This document shows positions 33,421 to 46,299 of a stretch of DNA of 64,000 nt, piece after piece. The notes below the pieces were generated by a model. It saw only the letters and a program-made list of their open reading frames with translations. It was not told the DNA's origin and made no database searches. A program made the translations under genes and the position numbers. The stretch is from assembly GCA_037179515.1 (NCBI GenBank), contig JAXCGZ010009475.1:27501-91500 (forward strand). The letters are read 5' to 3'. Each line of letters starts with the position of its first letter. The stretch's first letter is position 1. Source of the DNA: Halocaridina rubra. Taxonomy: Eukaryota; Arthropoda; Malacostraca; Decapoda; Atyidae.

Positions 33421-36131
33421 CTTATCTCATCTGGGTGAACCTTTTCTTCTTGAGCAATTTCTGGAATTTCCAAATACTCTCCTACGCTTTCCCTTTCATC
33501 ATACATGTATGTTGTGTTCTCAGAGGATTGGTCTTCAATTTCGTAATTTTGAGGTTTAGGTACAGATCTTGCTCTACACAACTTGTCCCCATACTTGATG
33601 ATTAGAAATGCAATAATCATGACAAACATTGCCAAGGCTGCAACTGGAGGCCAAGCAGCGTGTACAGCCATGACTGCAAAAGTCTTTGACACTTCAGAGT
33701 ACTTACAGTATCACTTCGGATAGTTACAAATAGTAACTGAAATATTTTAATAAATTGCGTCCAATGGTCGTTGCTTGGCTCTTCTTACAAATATAAGTGA
33801 AGCAAAACGATTCCCAGTATCTGGATCGTTCCAATACTTTGAATTCTCGTTACAACAACTACAAATCCAATTTACCTGCAAAAATAAATGAAAGTACATG
33901 ATTATAAACAGTGAAAATTTGATATTTACAATCTTCTCTTTTATATATACAAGCACCTCTCAAACGCAAATACCTACTATATGTTCTGCACAAATTTTCA
34001 AAACTAGCAAATATTTAGTTCGAATCTTAATGTCTGTCCCGTCTGCCACAGAATTGCCAATTGAGAGCTTTTAATTTGGTAACAATGTGCACTGAGAAGC
34101 AAAAGCAAATGACTCTTAGTCTGACTCATTTAGCCAGATTGCCAGTGTCACTTAGACCACTGTTATGGAAAGTCGCATGTTACATTGCTGTCAATAAGTG
34201 GACCTGGAGTGGCTGCAACTCAAAAGAGACTATTTATGAAAGGATGGCTTGACATGGAAACTGTGTGTAGAAATTTCCACATATGGTGTTCCTTGAATGA
34301 TAGTCAATAAATTGTCTTGTGATCTTAGTCAAGTGAAAACCCAGATTTAACTACAACACGTTTTTTGCACAGCGAAGCTCTGTTACTAGAACACTTGGAC
34401 AAGTATTAAAATCTGTTTTTGATGAAACTTTAATATTGGTAACTTTATCAAGAGATGACCAGTAAAGTCAAGACAATTTCCCCTGATTTGTGAAGAAATG
34501 GGGTCTGCTCCCATAGACCTTCTGCTCTACACAGAAGTCACGTGGTTATCCATTAAGAGGCAAGATATTGTTGCATGTCCATGAATTGTAAGGGGACAAG
34601 TTCACCTACTTAACTAAAAAAAATGCTTGCTTAAGAAATCTGGAGAGCTCAGTTATGATACTTGGCACAGGTATTTAAATATCTAAACATGGTTAAAACG
34701 AGTATACACGAGAAATTAAAATATGTCACCTTCTTTTGAAAATATGAGGTATTGGCAGAAAAAAATTCCATATTTTTCCAAAGACTCCTGGCAATAACAA
34801 AGATGATAGTGTCCCACTCATTTGTGAGCACCTTGAAAGTCTAATAAGGACTGAAAACTTATGACCGGTTGAATATTCGTTAAATAAGACAAAACACTGA
34901 AATTCCTCTCAATCTTGCACTACACCTCAACTACTTGGAAATGATACTTGATACCTTTCGGATTCATATGGAGGAAAAATATCCACACAGCCAAAATGTC
35001 ACAGAAACACTTTTACAATTTATGAAATCTTATTTATGTTAACTAGGGTTCTTACCAGTCACAAACACGAATACTAAGAACAGATCAGCACTTCTAAGTA
35101 TAGAGGAAGAAATGAATGTATCTGTCATGTCTCTCCTCACATACAGAGAATAACCAATCCAGTCTAGCACTTGTCCCATTAATCATGTGGGGTTTTTTAT
35201 TCTTTTAAAAACTCAGTAATGTACTTTACAAATTATTTTTAAAGAAGTTATAGCTCATACAAGTCCCACACCTTCTAAATTTTATATGGCTCACTATATG
35301 CCAATGTATATTCCTTATCTAGGTGGATAAAAGTAATTAGTTGGTATGCCACATTAGTCAAATATGTTTTTAGTGCGCCACCTTACAATATATTTTGAGA
35401 ATCACTGATATATACTAATGAAATAATTTTCACGTGACGTTTTTGTATGCATAATACTTATAATATTAAAAGCTGGACTCTTCATTTTTTTTTTCTTTTC
35501 TGATAAGGCTGAGTAACCTTCAAGTCAAAACAAGCAAAATACAATATATCTCTGTATAACACACATAGCACCCTATAACTTTCTTTTCTTACATTACACA
35601 CATTTTTAAAATTACATTTAAGGACACTTGGATACTTTATGCACACCGTTTTTGTTACTAATAATCTCTGACGGTAACAGAGAATTCTACATTCGTATGA
35701 CCTGCATGTCAGAAGAGAGGCTAGTAGAAGGGGATATCCCTGATGGATAAAAGAAGTATGCCCACATTCAAATGATTTTTGCTGTTTTATATTACTATTA
35801 ACCCCCATTTGAATGGGGGTGGACGCAGAGGTAGTAGCGGGGAAATTAAGGCGGGGCCCTTCCAAATTCCCTGTGGTGGGCACAAGTACATGTTTGTCAC
35901 TTCCAAAGCTGAATGCTCTAACCAATATGCTATAGTAGTCCTCTAATTTGAAAAAAGAAAAATACTAAAGCTATTATGTACTTACCATAATAAGTATAAT
36001 AGCAATGATGGTGCAAAACGTGATGCCCACGTAGAATGACGTATAGTCATGCAGTTCAGGCTTAATTCCGTATCTGTAGTTGATGGCAGCCAATGAATTG
36101 TTCACTGATGGCGGCATCTCAAAGGCACATA
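33396..36131 (-). CDS. Unrecognised membrane protein, partial three-exon model
   Basis: Minus-strand exons in transcript order: 36131-35986 (enters in phase 1, exits in phase 0), 33875-33789 (29 codons) and 33683-33396 (ends in TAA). The first encodes CAFEMPPSVNNSLAAINYRYG followed by a hydrophobic segment FYVGITFCTIIAIILIM. The second is Cys-rich (VNWICSCCNENSKYWNDPD). The third holds a second hydrophobic segment (VAALAMFVMIIAFLIIKYG) and an acidic tail with Tyr motifs (NYEIEDQ, TYMYDE, GEYLEIPE) that could be phosphorylated. The link to exon 3 is the weakest: its in-phase acceptor (tgtcaaag) lacks a pyrimidine tract, and the better acceptor (cttttgcag) is out of phase, so the last exon could be a separate 91-residue protein starting at 33671. 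5' exons were not found. A dead hAT copy and SINE A fill intron 1. Confidence 0.5.
34300..35407 (+). pseudogene. Dead hAT-superfamily transposase
   Basis: Scattered reading-frame pieces match hAT transposases: MGSAPIDLLLYTEVTWLS (about 34495-34555), corresponding to the MGS...LLLHTEVRWLS block, and a late VSPHIQRITNPV block (about 35130-35170). Many stops and frameshifts. The right end ttttgagaatcactg (to 35407) looks like a hAT terminal repeat; the left end was not found. Confidence 0.65.
35778..35942 (-). repeat. SINE A copy, antisense
   Basis: Matches the reverse complement of the family (attaacccccatttgaatgg; ctctaaccaatatgctatag). It lies between exons of the minus-strand gene model. 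Confidence 0.75.
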
Positions 36132-36219
36132 CTGGGAAAATATTGACTACGTCATTAATTTGCTCCTTTAAATTATAAAGCAAACCTTACTAATATACTA
36201 CTAAAATTTAAGCACTTAC

Positions 36220-36231
36220 CAAATCATTGGT
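36220..36231 (-). other. Possible 12-base microexon
   Basis: On the minus strand an acceptor (gtattacag), 12 bases and a strong donor (gtaagtgct) follow one another, upstream of the exon at 36131. Twelve bases would keep phase. Chance is equally likely. Confidence 0.2.
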
Positions 36232-36234
36232 CTG

Positions 36235-38040
36235 TAATACAAGCACTAACAATTAGATCAGATGAATCACTAACAAGGAGCTACCATTCCTACATGCAAT
36301 TTGATAGCTATTTAAGAAATGTTCAAATATCACACATTTAAACTTTAGATGAAAAGGAGTATGTCTATATAATGCATTTAATTAATATAAGAAGTTTTCC
36401 TTCAATTGACTGTTTACGCAGATACTTGGAGTAAAAGTTACGTCTATAAGTAACATCTATAATATGTAAATTTCAATACTATTTTGTTTTAACCTTGTCA
36501 TGATGGGTAACCCCCCGAACACCATGTGTGCAGTTACAAACACCGTAAGGTGCAAGAATAGGATAGGTTAGGTGACCTGCTTTGTAATTATAAATAACCC
36601 AAGAGCACCCTGGAGTCATTATTCTTAACAAGAAGTACATTTACTATTGCTCTATCTAGAACAAAACTACAAACAATACAATCTGTAAAGATATGTCATC
36701 TCCAATCTTTAGGGGTTAATTGTTATAATTTTGATTACTCAACAATGTCAAGACTTGATCTGATATTATTTTAAATCATACCTCACGTGAATAAGTTATT
36801 GGATTACCAATAGTAAATTCTGATTAGATATATGAAATACCACTTTCTTTTTAATTTCCCCCAGGAGACATGTTATGCGGTGTATGTTTGTTTGCCTTTT
36901 TTATTAGTCACCATTAATCCCCATTTGAATGCATAGGGCACAGAAAGGTTGGAGCTGGAGAATTAAGGTTGGATGCCCTTCCTAACGCCCTACAGTGGGC
37001 TTTATCACGAGCCAGTAACTTCCTGACTTAAGTGCTCCCATATATTATAAGCTAAAAATATTTTTTTCCTAGTAATCTTTCTTTTAAACTTAACTAGTTA
37101 ATGCAATGTTACTGTATATGTAATTCTCATGAATGAAACTGTAATAATGTCCTTTTTATGCAAATAATGGAGTACCTGCGTGCACATGTTGGTTAAAATT
37201 TGTTTTTTCCATTCCTCCATAACTCTTTAAATTTATATCTTATCAAATATTAGACATATACTAAAATTTTGTGCTTAAACAGCAAGTGACTCACTGGATT
37301 GGCAGAGTCGGTCTTGCCTCTAGGGTATATGGCAGCCCCTCTGGCTTTGCTAATCTCCAATAATTAACCATCAAATTATGAGTTATTTTTACCAAAGTTA
37401 ACAGATTCCCAGGAGAGGGTGACCTGAGATATAGACATACATGTCAAGGAATTACTACCTAATAAGTATTATGGAGGGTGCATAAACCTAATAGTAACCG
37501 CTAATTCAAGACAAATATCTATAGATAATAACCACGTTATAAAACAACAAAGCCTAACCTACTGAATTTCTATAGTCTGTTCTCAGAGACTACAGAAGAC
37601 AGTAAATACCCCCATACATTTGAGTGGTTACAGAATGGGGTAAATACCAGTTCTGGCTGTTATTATTTCGCATTACACCCACACACTCATGTCTATAATA
37701 TGGTCAAAACTGGGGTTTATGAACGGCGAAAAAGCATCACCATTCGATAGTATATAAAATAATACTCTATAATTATCCCCATCCCTCTATAGGAGGTAAC
37801 GCCACCCTCCAGTCCAGGGCAAAATACCTAAGGACCTCGTTAATGGGATCCTCCGCGCCCCACCCAATATGAACTTTTCTTTGGTTCCAAAATGCATCGT
37901 GCACAAACATACAAATATTATAAAAAGTAACCATTAATTTCAGTTCTTATTCCACACACATATTTTCTGAATAATCTATTCACTATCTGGCAGGAGATAT
38001 TACCATCAAATATAAGTGAAGAGAAAAAAATTCCAGCTTA
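36235..38040. other. Non-coding stretch with one SINE A copy
   Basis: No exon recognised. SINE A occupies 36898-37040. A slightly GC-richer patch at 38040-38130 could be a promoter or first-exon region for the minus-strand gene, but nothing decisive is visible. Confidence 0.4.
36898..37040 (-). repeat. SINE A copy, antisense
   Basis: Matches through caccattaatccccatttga, ggttggagctggagaattaa and ggttggatgcccttcctaac. Confidence 0.75.
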
Positions 38041-38107
38041 CAAAACTTGTTTTCAACTCCGCCCCCACACGCCCGCCTCTCGGGACATTCAGGTGAGAAC
38101 CACTGAA

Positions 38108-38528
<421 letters not shown>

Positions 38529-38822
38529 GCGATGCTCTAATAATTACAGCTGAAATTTAAATTAGGATAAAAATCTACCATTAAAATTGACATTCAAAAG
38601 TGAATGTTTAATAATAATAAACAAAAATATTAAAAAAAACAAAGTACCGTTTACCGAAATTCAAACATTTTGTAAATGCGTTAGTATTCAGGATTTGTAT
38701 TTTTCCTACAAATTAACTTTCAAAGCATGAAAGTGTCGAGTGTTCATCTTATTCGCTGTATGTCCATAATTCAGTTCCTGCAATGAATTAAAAGGAAGAG
38801 ACGTCCAAGATTCAAGTGTGGT

Positions 38823-38823
<1 letters not shown>

Positions 38824-38918
<95 letters not shown>
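38824..38918. repeat. (TA)n microsatellite
   Basis: About 95 bp of TA ending exactly at the 3' end of an antisense SINE B. Confidence 0.97.
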
Positions 38919-38920
<2 letters not shown>

Positions 38921-39105
38921 CGGTTTTACGTCACGGACTCCCTTTTCTACCAAGGGCTAGGACGGTTGCCTTCTTGCGAAGGACTTGTTTTGGCAGATGT
39001 AATCATTACCCCGAGTGCATGCCCCTGCTAACCTCAGACCGTGACGGGGCGCGAACTCTCAACCTGACGCCTCAGAGTCGCGGACGCTACCGCTTGAGCT
39101 ACGGT

Positions 39106-39108
<3 letters not shown>
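38919..39108 (-). repeat. tRNA-derived SINE B, well-preserved copy
   Basis: On the minus strand the head gtagctcaagcggtagcgtc fits a Pol III A box and ggttgagagttcgc fits a degenerate B box, indicating tRNA ancestry. Both ends abut TA tracts (38824-38918 and 39109-39180). Confidence 0.85.

Positions 39109-39180
<72 letters not shown>
39109..39180. repeat. (TA)n microsatellite
   Basis: About 70 bp of TA followed by gata-type repeats. Confidence 0.97.
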
Positions 39181-39184
<4 letters not shown>

Positions 39185-39201
39185 TTGATAGATAGATAGT
39201 A

Positions 39202-39346
39202 GTCTATATACACGAGATCCTCGTGTATATAGACAAGATTATTTGCACTACTGTCGGCACAGTGCCCTAAGCAGGAAATATATTTGCCACCAAGTGAGTA
39301 AAGGCCATACAGTCTATATACACGAAATCCTCGTGTATACACGAGA
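39202..39346. repeat. Two small palindromes
   Basis: At 39202-39234 gtctatatacacgag and ctcgtgtatatagac are perfect 15-base arms around atc. A near copy (gtctatatacacgaaatcct, then cgtgtata) lies at about 39313-39340. Confidence 0.75.
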
Positions 39347-39429
39347 TTAGCTGGGTTAGGCTATGGTGTACATAAATGTTCTTTTCACTATTATTGTACA
39401 CTATGTAGTGAACACATCATTGACTATAC

Positions 39430-40258
39430 ACGAGAACAATGGTAGAGAACTTCAGGAGGATCTAAATAATCTGCATGAGTGGTCAGAAAAGTGGCTAGTG
39501 AAATTCAATACTTCAAAATGTAAGGTAATGAGAATGGGTACAAGTGCAAGAAGGCCCAAGCTTGACTACTCGGTGGCTGGAGTACAACTTCAAGAGACAG
39601 AAAATGAGAGAGATCTAGGAGTAAACATACTGGCAGATTTGTCTCCAGAAATACATATAAATGGCATAGTAAGGGCAGCATATGCATTCTTATCAAATGT
39701 AAGGGTAGCCTTCAGGCACATGGACAAGGAAATGTTCAGAAATATTTATGTAACCTATGTGAGGCCAAAACTCGAATATGCAGCCCCCTTTTGGAATCCG
39801 CACTTGAAAAAGCACATAGCTAAGATTGAAAAAGTTCAAAGACATGCCACGAAACTGGTGCCAGAAATACGCAATCTCAGTTACGATGAGAGGCTGAGGG
39901 AATTAGACTTACCATCACTCGAAGCTAGAAGAGTGAGGGGGGATATGGTTACAGTCTTTAAATTCCTTCATGGTTATGATAGAGTGGATAGGGATCGATA
40001 TTTTGATATGGCTGGCTCTAGAACTAGAGGTCATAGTTTGAAGCTTCGTAAGAAAACTTCTTTGCAGGATGTAAGGAAATACTTTTTCAATGTAAGAGTA
40101 GTTGATAATTGGAATTCGCTAAGCGAGGAGGTAGTTAATGCTGTCTCAATCCATAGTTTTAAGGACAGGTATGATAAGTATCACTAAGTCTAAAATGGAA
40201 CCGATGAGGAGACGGGAAAATACGAGCTTTGGGCTCTTTCCCGTAAATACAATTAGGT
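39430..40258 (+). mobile_element. 5'-truncated CR1-like LINE, 3' half of ORF2 intact
   Basis: An uninterrupted frame to 40187 encodes the part downstream of the RT active site: LQEDLNNLHEWSEKWLVKFN, then YVTYVRPKLEYAAPFWNPHL, then KIEKVQRHATKLVPEIRNLS, then LRELDLPSLEARRVRGDMV, and a C-terminal VRKYFFNVRVVDNWNSLS. This arrangement is typical of CR1/Rex1/jockey-group LINEs. The catalytic YADD block and endonuclease are missing. It ends with caattaggtaatcacta. The intact frame suggests a fairly recent copy. Confidence 0.85.
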
Positions 40259-40404
40259 AATCACTAAGTAATATCCATAACTCCAGTACACATAATAGTA
40301 TTGCAAATATGCATAGCAAATAGGTAAAGAATAATTACATATGCCAACAACACAACATAAACCACCTGAGAATTTTGTGGTAAAAGTCCAGGATTGTCAC
40401 CGAC

Positions 40405-40690
40405 CTCCTTAAAGCGCACATACATGGTGCGATTTGGTCTTGAATCCATGGGACAGACCTGCTTGGATCATCTATGGGCTGGTTATGGAACACATAACCA
40501 TGAAACACTACCAGCCATAGACCATCCAATTTTGGCAATCCAACCCAGATCGCTCCCATGGTCTCAAGGCCAAATTGCACCATGTATGAGCACCTTTAAA
40601 GACTTGGGTCCAATCTTGTCAATCCAACCAGATCACTTCCATGGTTTCAAGGCCATATCGCACCGTGTATGGGCACTTTTAGACTTGGCG
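40405..40690. repeat. Three related ~52-bp units, one inverted
   Basis: Units at about 40551-40604 (tcccatggtctcaaggcc, caccatgtatgagcacc) and 40637-40688 (ttccatggtttcaaggcc, caccgtgtatgggcac) are direct repeats. The unit at about 40399-40451 is their reverse complement. No coding function is evident. Confidence 0.65.
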
Positions 40691-40872
40691 TTGTTCAGTC
40701 AGGCAGCCAAGGGAAAAGGAACAATGCATGAATACTGCGCATTCATGTAAGTGAAGACATAAGTAGATAGCAGTAAGAAATGAAACATTCTGAACAAGAG
40801 ATAAATAATAAAGGCAAGTATAAACCTATGGGAACAATATCAGCCAGTAAAGGTTCCTTAAATACTTATGGT

Positions 40873-41045
40873 AAATATGAGGATCTGGTGCCACAGTGGT
40901 TAAAATACTCGACTAAGGTGACATAACCATGTTCGAGCCCACTGTGTGGCATTAGGAATTGGATTCAGCATCTATTCACTGACTTCAACATAACTCTGTC
41001 CACCCTCATCATGGGGATTAATAATGACAAAATGTCAAACAACAT
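40873..41045 (+). repeat. SINE A copy
   Basis: Matches through ggtgccacagtggttaaaat, catgttcgagcccactgtgt and tggggattaataatgacaaa. Confidence 0.75.
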
Positions 41046-41049
41046 ACCT

Positions 41050-42550
41050 ATGGAACAAGAGCTTCCAATGTAGGATGCCTAAAATAAAGAATAAACTGTA
41101 ACTACGAGGATCTGTATTAAGAATGAGCTAATTTTAAAAAAGGATCAGTAATTATATATGGAAGAAGGCTAGAGGTATGAAAAAATTAACAAAGGACAGT
41201 ACGAATCTCATTGAAAATATCAGGATGCTTCACTATTTTCACAACTTTCTTGTACTGTCATACTTTAAGATTGAGAGATACAAGCATGAAACTGCGAGCG
41301 ACATAGGTAAAATATTTTAAGTAGATAAGCAAGGCAAGTAAATACAAAGAGGATTTATGATATGCATTATCAAGACAATTTAAAACTGCATAAATGCGTC
41401 CTTACATATTAATAAAGAGGATATTGACCCTCTTACAAAAGGGATTGCGGCCACATTACATGTACGAGTATGTAATTATGTCTGACACTGGTATAAAGTA
41501 AGGGTACCATTATTCTAAACGAAATAGTACGGACCATCAGCCAATTTATTACCTGAAGAATAATTACACCAATCAATATTTCATTTACCATCTGCTGCGT
41601 GGAATCTGCCACTGGAACTAAAGCATGAAACCAATGGCGTTAACTGGCCCATGCAGGGACATTAAAACAAAACTTGTATAATTAGAAGACCCCCCCTCCC
41701 CCTGAGGAGACCAAAAATACCTTCTACATGTTGCCCTTCTTTTCATAGAGGTGACAAAATCGGATGGAACAATGAGACTGGGAATCCCCTCTTTTGTATT
41801 TTCTTCCATAAAGCATCAAGTTTTTTGCCTCATATTTTAATACAATACTTTATCTATACAGAGAAATGAAAGCACATTCAAGTTTAAATTCCAATCTACA
41901 ACATTTACTGTATTTATTAAAAGAATCTGAGGATATTGGTAGTTATGATATTGATATCATAAAAGTTAATTTTAATTTTATATCAAATCTTGATATTGTT
42001 TACTATTATACAACATAGAATTACATATTTATATTGGATGCTTTCTCCAGCTACAATCAATAGGATAGTCACAACCAAAGGAAGAACCACAATAAACACA
42101 ATATTTAAGTTAAACTCCCAACTCCAGTCCGTTGTTCATTCCAAATTATGGAGACAAATTGTAACGATAATGGTGCATTATTCATTCATATCTCCTGAAT
42201 TATAATCATTAAATTATAATTGTGCAACTATACACATACTGAGAACATGTTGAAATTAAAAAAGTACACTTGTTTAATTTCAAGGTTTGGCATTGCTTGA
42301 TGACAAAACAGCAAAGTATAGTATTACTTCATCCCAAGTCATTCTAATTTTTGCAAGCCTTTCACTACCACTATCCAAGAAAGAAACCATATGAATATCA
42401 CAGTCAAGATAGGGTCAACTTTGAGACTAAAAGCTAACATATTCAAATACATATGGTGATACTGAAAGTAAAAATTATTTTAATATATTAATCTATTGGA
42501 GTGAAAGTTGCATAACAGTGAAGGATTAGAACGCACATAAATCAAACTAT
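41050..42550. other. Intergenic, one SINE C copy
   Basis: No gene seen between the SINE A copy and the end of ZFAND1. SINE C occupies 41688-41822 in antisense orientation. Confidence 0.5.
41688..41822 (-). repeat. SINE C copy, antisense
   Basis: Matches the reverse complement of copies at 18668 and 47476 (cccccctccccctgagga, gagactgggaatcccctc, ttttcttccataaa), with an internal deletion. Confidence 0.55.
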
Positions 42551-42551
42551 C

Positions 42552-42557
42552 TTTATT
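42552..42557 (-). terminator. Possible ZFAND1 polyadenylation signal
   Basis: AATAAA on the minus strand begins only three bases after the ZFAND1 stop (42561-42563). If used, the 3' untranslated region would be very short. Confidence 0.4.
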
Positions 42558-42560
42558 TTC

Positions 42561-45345
42561 TCAGGACTTATAATTCTTGAAAGACTCTAACTGCACTACA
42601 GATTGGGGAACATATTCCATTATTAAACTCTGGCCATTGAAGAGTTGTTGATCATCAAAAAGAGACTTGAGCTTCACATCCATGGCACCCAGACTAGAAC
42701 CATCACTAGTACGGAATAGAACCAGCTTGTCAGCTCCAGTTATGTTATTGTGATTAGGAACCTGAAAAAAGCTTTACAAGTAAGAATAATATGTTTTTCG
42801 AGGTGAAGGATTCTCCTTGTTGTAGAAATTGTGTAAATTATTAAGGGTGCATACAGGAAGAAAAAGAGATGCTGGTGGCTGGCCATTCCTGCATAAAAAT
42901 ATTCTAATTTTTCTATCCACGATGTTAAGTCTTCCTTCAGTTACAGTTCTTTTTTTATGCCTACATCAACACCGAATATTCTTGGATATTCGTTACACAT
43001 CTATTATTATGCCTTCACATCTGACAAGTCACAACACTCTTTACCTTTTGTTTTCTTTGCGCCCAGGCCCAATGAGGGCAATTTTTTTTTTTTTTTTTTG
43101 CCCGTCCTGGTGCTGCAATCATAAAAGAAGAAAAAATCCACAATATGGCAGATAGGAGAGATGACAATAAGAAAGGAATGACAAAGGTCTGCCTTCTTGA
43201 TTCGTTTTCTTACAATTGTGGTCACCACACTGGCATCATGCATAGTTTCAACTAGATATGGATTAATGTACAACTTCAATGAGACATGGAGTTTGCTGTT
43301 TTGTGTTACTATTACTCCCCATATACACTCCAATCTCAACATAATGGACTAATGGAGAATTTAAGTTCAAACCACTCTTGGTTAACCGAGCTGTAAAGCC
43401 ACTGGCATTGAAGAAACAGAGTTCTCTTCCCACAATTTGGATGTTCAATACCCGCTTTATTCGAGGAATGGTTTTTCCACCACTTTATACCCAAAGTCAA
43501 GCTGTACTGTCGGGAGAAGAGAAGCCCTTTCAAGATTCTCTTGATCTTGGATTAGCATCCAAAAGTAAAAATTATTCATCTGCCTCCTAACACAACTTCA
43601 CGCCTTCAGCCAATCGATGACGGGGTAATATCAAATTTTAATCAATATTACACTCGTCGCATATACAAGGAAGCATTGAAGTTGTACATGATAACATATC
43701 TTGTTGAATCTATGCATGATGCCAGCATGGTGACCAGAGCTGTTCAGACAGGTTGGAGCTGGGGGAATTAAGAATGGATGCCTTTCCTAAAGTCCCACAG
43801 TGGGCTTGATTGTGGCTCTATCATTTCCTGAGTTGAGTACTCTAACCACTACCATGCTACCCCTCTCAGATACTGAATTCTCATGATATAACAAATATAC
43901 CTTAGCTATTGAAGCTATGACATCAACAGCTTTGCCAATACTCCAATGTTGAGATAGAAAGACAGAAGCTTGCGATTGACCTGCAAAAGTTTTTGGGAGG
44001 AAAACAAGAAAATAAAGTCTTTCCTCCTGTGGTAAATCTGCTTGACCAGATGATTTCTGCTTCAGTTTCATAAGCTGCACCTGCAATGGCAGAGCAAATA
44101 GATAACAAGTGATGATGAGTTTCGTGAGAGGAAATACAGTTGACTTATCTGTATGCAATAATAATAAAATATATATATTGTATAACATTTCTAAATATAT
44201 ACAGGGAAAAGCACTTTGTAATCCACTTCTAAATGCATTACAATATATTTTTACACATTTCACCATTATCAAAACAATCATCATCACCATAGCTAATTGA
44301 TAAACTTACAGCAACAGCTAGTTTACACAAAATTTCACAAAAGTCTAACATAATTACAACAAGAACAACTACTGATCGACTAGCTGAATTAAGTTAAATA
44401 CCTTTGCTGCTAGTTTATCAGATTTTCTTCCTTGTCCTTTTTTTATATCAGCTGAGTTCAACCTCTCAGTTATTTTTTCAATCTTAGCCGCTGCTTCAGC
44501 CATGGGATTAACTGGTGCTTCATAAGCTAAACAGTCATGGTCTACCTAAAATGACAATGTTCAAAATACATAAAAAAATCAGCATATTGTAGTATTTTTA
44601 AATTAGGTGAAAAGGTAAGATTATCTGTATCAGCAGAAGGAATATGGCTGATGAACATAAGATATTTATATAAAACAAATAATGAGACAAATAGTAGCAA
44701 TATAAATAAACATACATAAAAGTAAATGCCCCATCAAAATTGATATAATACTGCAGGAATAATCAGACCTCACACATTACCTTATGTCTGTGTTGTAGAC
44801 AAAAGTTTTTAGAACACCCAGGGCATATGACAGGTGCAAGTTCTGTATTACTGCAGTTAAGATGATCACAATGATAGCGTAGTGGTTCACTTGATGCACC
44901 CTGATAAAAGAAAATTACTATGAAAGAAAAAGAGGCTCCAATTTTTCTGCACATCTATGTGAGTAGGTTGTTTAACATAAAAGAAAATTCATATGATTAA
45001 TACTAGAAATTAAGACAGAATTTTAGTAATATATCTACAGACTCAATATGGCATTTCCAAAGATACCAAAAATTAATGTCATTGTAGCTTTAATGTATCA
45101 CTTTTACAACACGTATAACAAATTTTTATGATCAAATCATACTTTATAAGTAATTTTATAATATGTACTTCATATAAACAAACCTTTTCCATAACTTTGA
45201 TGTTGAACCCACTACATTCATGATACTGAGGGGGGAAATGATCCTTACAGAATGAAAGACTACAAAAGCTACATTTGATAGGAAGAAAATCCAATATCTT
45301 ACATGAAGACACTTCACACTGCTTTCCTATATTAGGGAGCTCCAT
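42561..45345 (-). CDS. ZFAND1: ZFAND1, AN1-type zinc finger protein 1, five exons
   Basis: Exons in transcript order: 45345-45184, 44900-44781, 44545-44402, 44080-43901, 42761-42561. All introns are phase 0 with GT-AG ends; the product is 268 aa, the length I recall for human ZFAND1. Two AN1 zinc fingers are visible: residues 10-44 (C10, C15, C25, C28, C33, H36, H42, C44) and about 63-99 (YHCDHLNCSNTELAPVICPG, CSKNFCLQHRHK, VDHDC). The C-terminal half carries the ubiquitin-like region (ERLYFLVFLPK, then HWSIGKAVDVIASIAK). In other animals ZFAND1 brings p97 and the proteasome to arsenite-induced stress granules. The start codon lies 87 bp after the ANAPC13 stop on the same strand. An acceptor-like tattcatag just upstream of the ATG could end a 5' UTR intron. 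Confidence 0.95.
42895..43135 (+). repeat. Retroelement 3' end fragment (cccaggcc/aatgagggca family)
   Basis: Shares acgatgttaagtcttccttc, cttcacatctgacaagtcac and gcgcccaggcccaatgaggg with copies at 11352 (-) and 46510 (+), then poly(T). It lies in the last ZFAND1 intron, opposite to the gene. Confidence 0.6.
43735..43865 (-). repeat. SINE A copy
   Basis: Matches the reverse complement of the family (cagacaggttggagctgg, then ctctaaccactaccatgcta). A further fragment (gtgttactattactcccc) lies at about 43300. Both are in the last ZFAND1 intron. Confidence 0.7.
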
Positions 45346-45432
45346 TATGAACCTATGAATACACACAATTGGTTTTGCAAGTTAATCTCTAGTGACAACA
45401 CTGAGTAAAATTATATTATAGAATGCTCTATT

Positions 45433-45660
45433 TTAAGAACTGGCACTTTGCATTTGAAAATCTGCAAGGTTTGATAACATTAAGTCAGCCCATTTATGCT
45501 CTTGCTGTCGTAAAGTCAGATTTGGGGTTGTTGCATCAGGCTCTGGGTCAGGCAATTCCTGAATGGGGACTACAATTTCATCACAAGGGAGACGGTCAGT
45601 TCGCCAACTCGAGTCCACCAACTCCAGCAAACGACCATCCAGTTGTACTTGTGAGTCCAT
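45433..45660 (-). CDS. ANAPC13: ANAPC13, anaphase-promoting complex subunit 13
   Basis: A single coding exon encodes 75 aa, close to the 74 aa of human APC13. It begins MDSQVQLDGRLLELVDSSWR and continues TDRLPCDEIVVPIQELPDPE, which matches the family's conserved N-terminal block; a Trp near the end (EHKWADL) is also conserved. The protein is a small TPR-lobe accessory subunit of the anaphase-promoting complex. A pyrimidine-rich acceptor ends at 45672 (exon base 45671), eleven bases before the ATG, so a non-coding 5' exon lies upstream on the minus strand. No AATAAA is visible between its stop and the ZFAND1 start. Confidence 0.95.
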   Translation of the reverse strand: MDSQVQLDGRLLELVDSSWRTDRLPCDEIVVPIQELPDPEPDATTPNLTLRQQEHKWADLMLSNLADFQMQSASS

Positions 45661-45755
45661 ATGCACAGTAACTAAAAGGAAAAGAAAATGTTGAAACCAT
45701 TATAGAATAAGACAGTCCATAAACCTAGTATAAAAAAAAGAAATTATAATATACA

Positions 45756-46120
<365 letters not shown>

Positions 46121-46299
46121 TTTAGCCATACAGTATATGTCAGAGATACTATTTGAAGAGGTAAAAATACAAGTTATAGCGCAGAGAATAAAACGAATCT
46201 TAACCCTGATATCTAACACCCTGAGTTTATATTCCTTCATGGTTATTTTTAATAAATACAATTACAAAAGAAATAATTTTCTGCAAAAGTTTTTAAAAT

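Noticed and set aside
43336..43590. Open frames on both strands in the last ZFAND1 intron
   Set aside because: They overlap in opposite frames and resemble repeat sequence (near a SINE A fragment); no family match.
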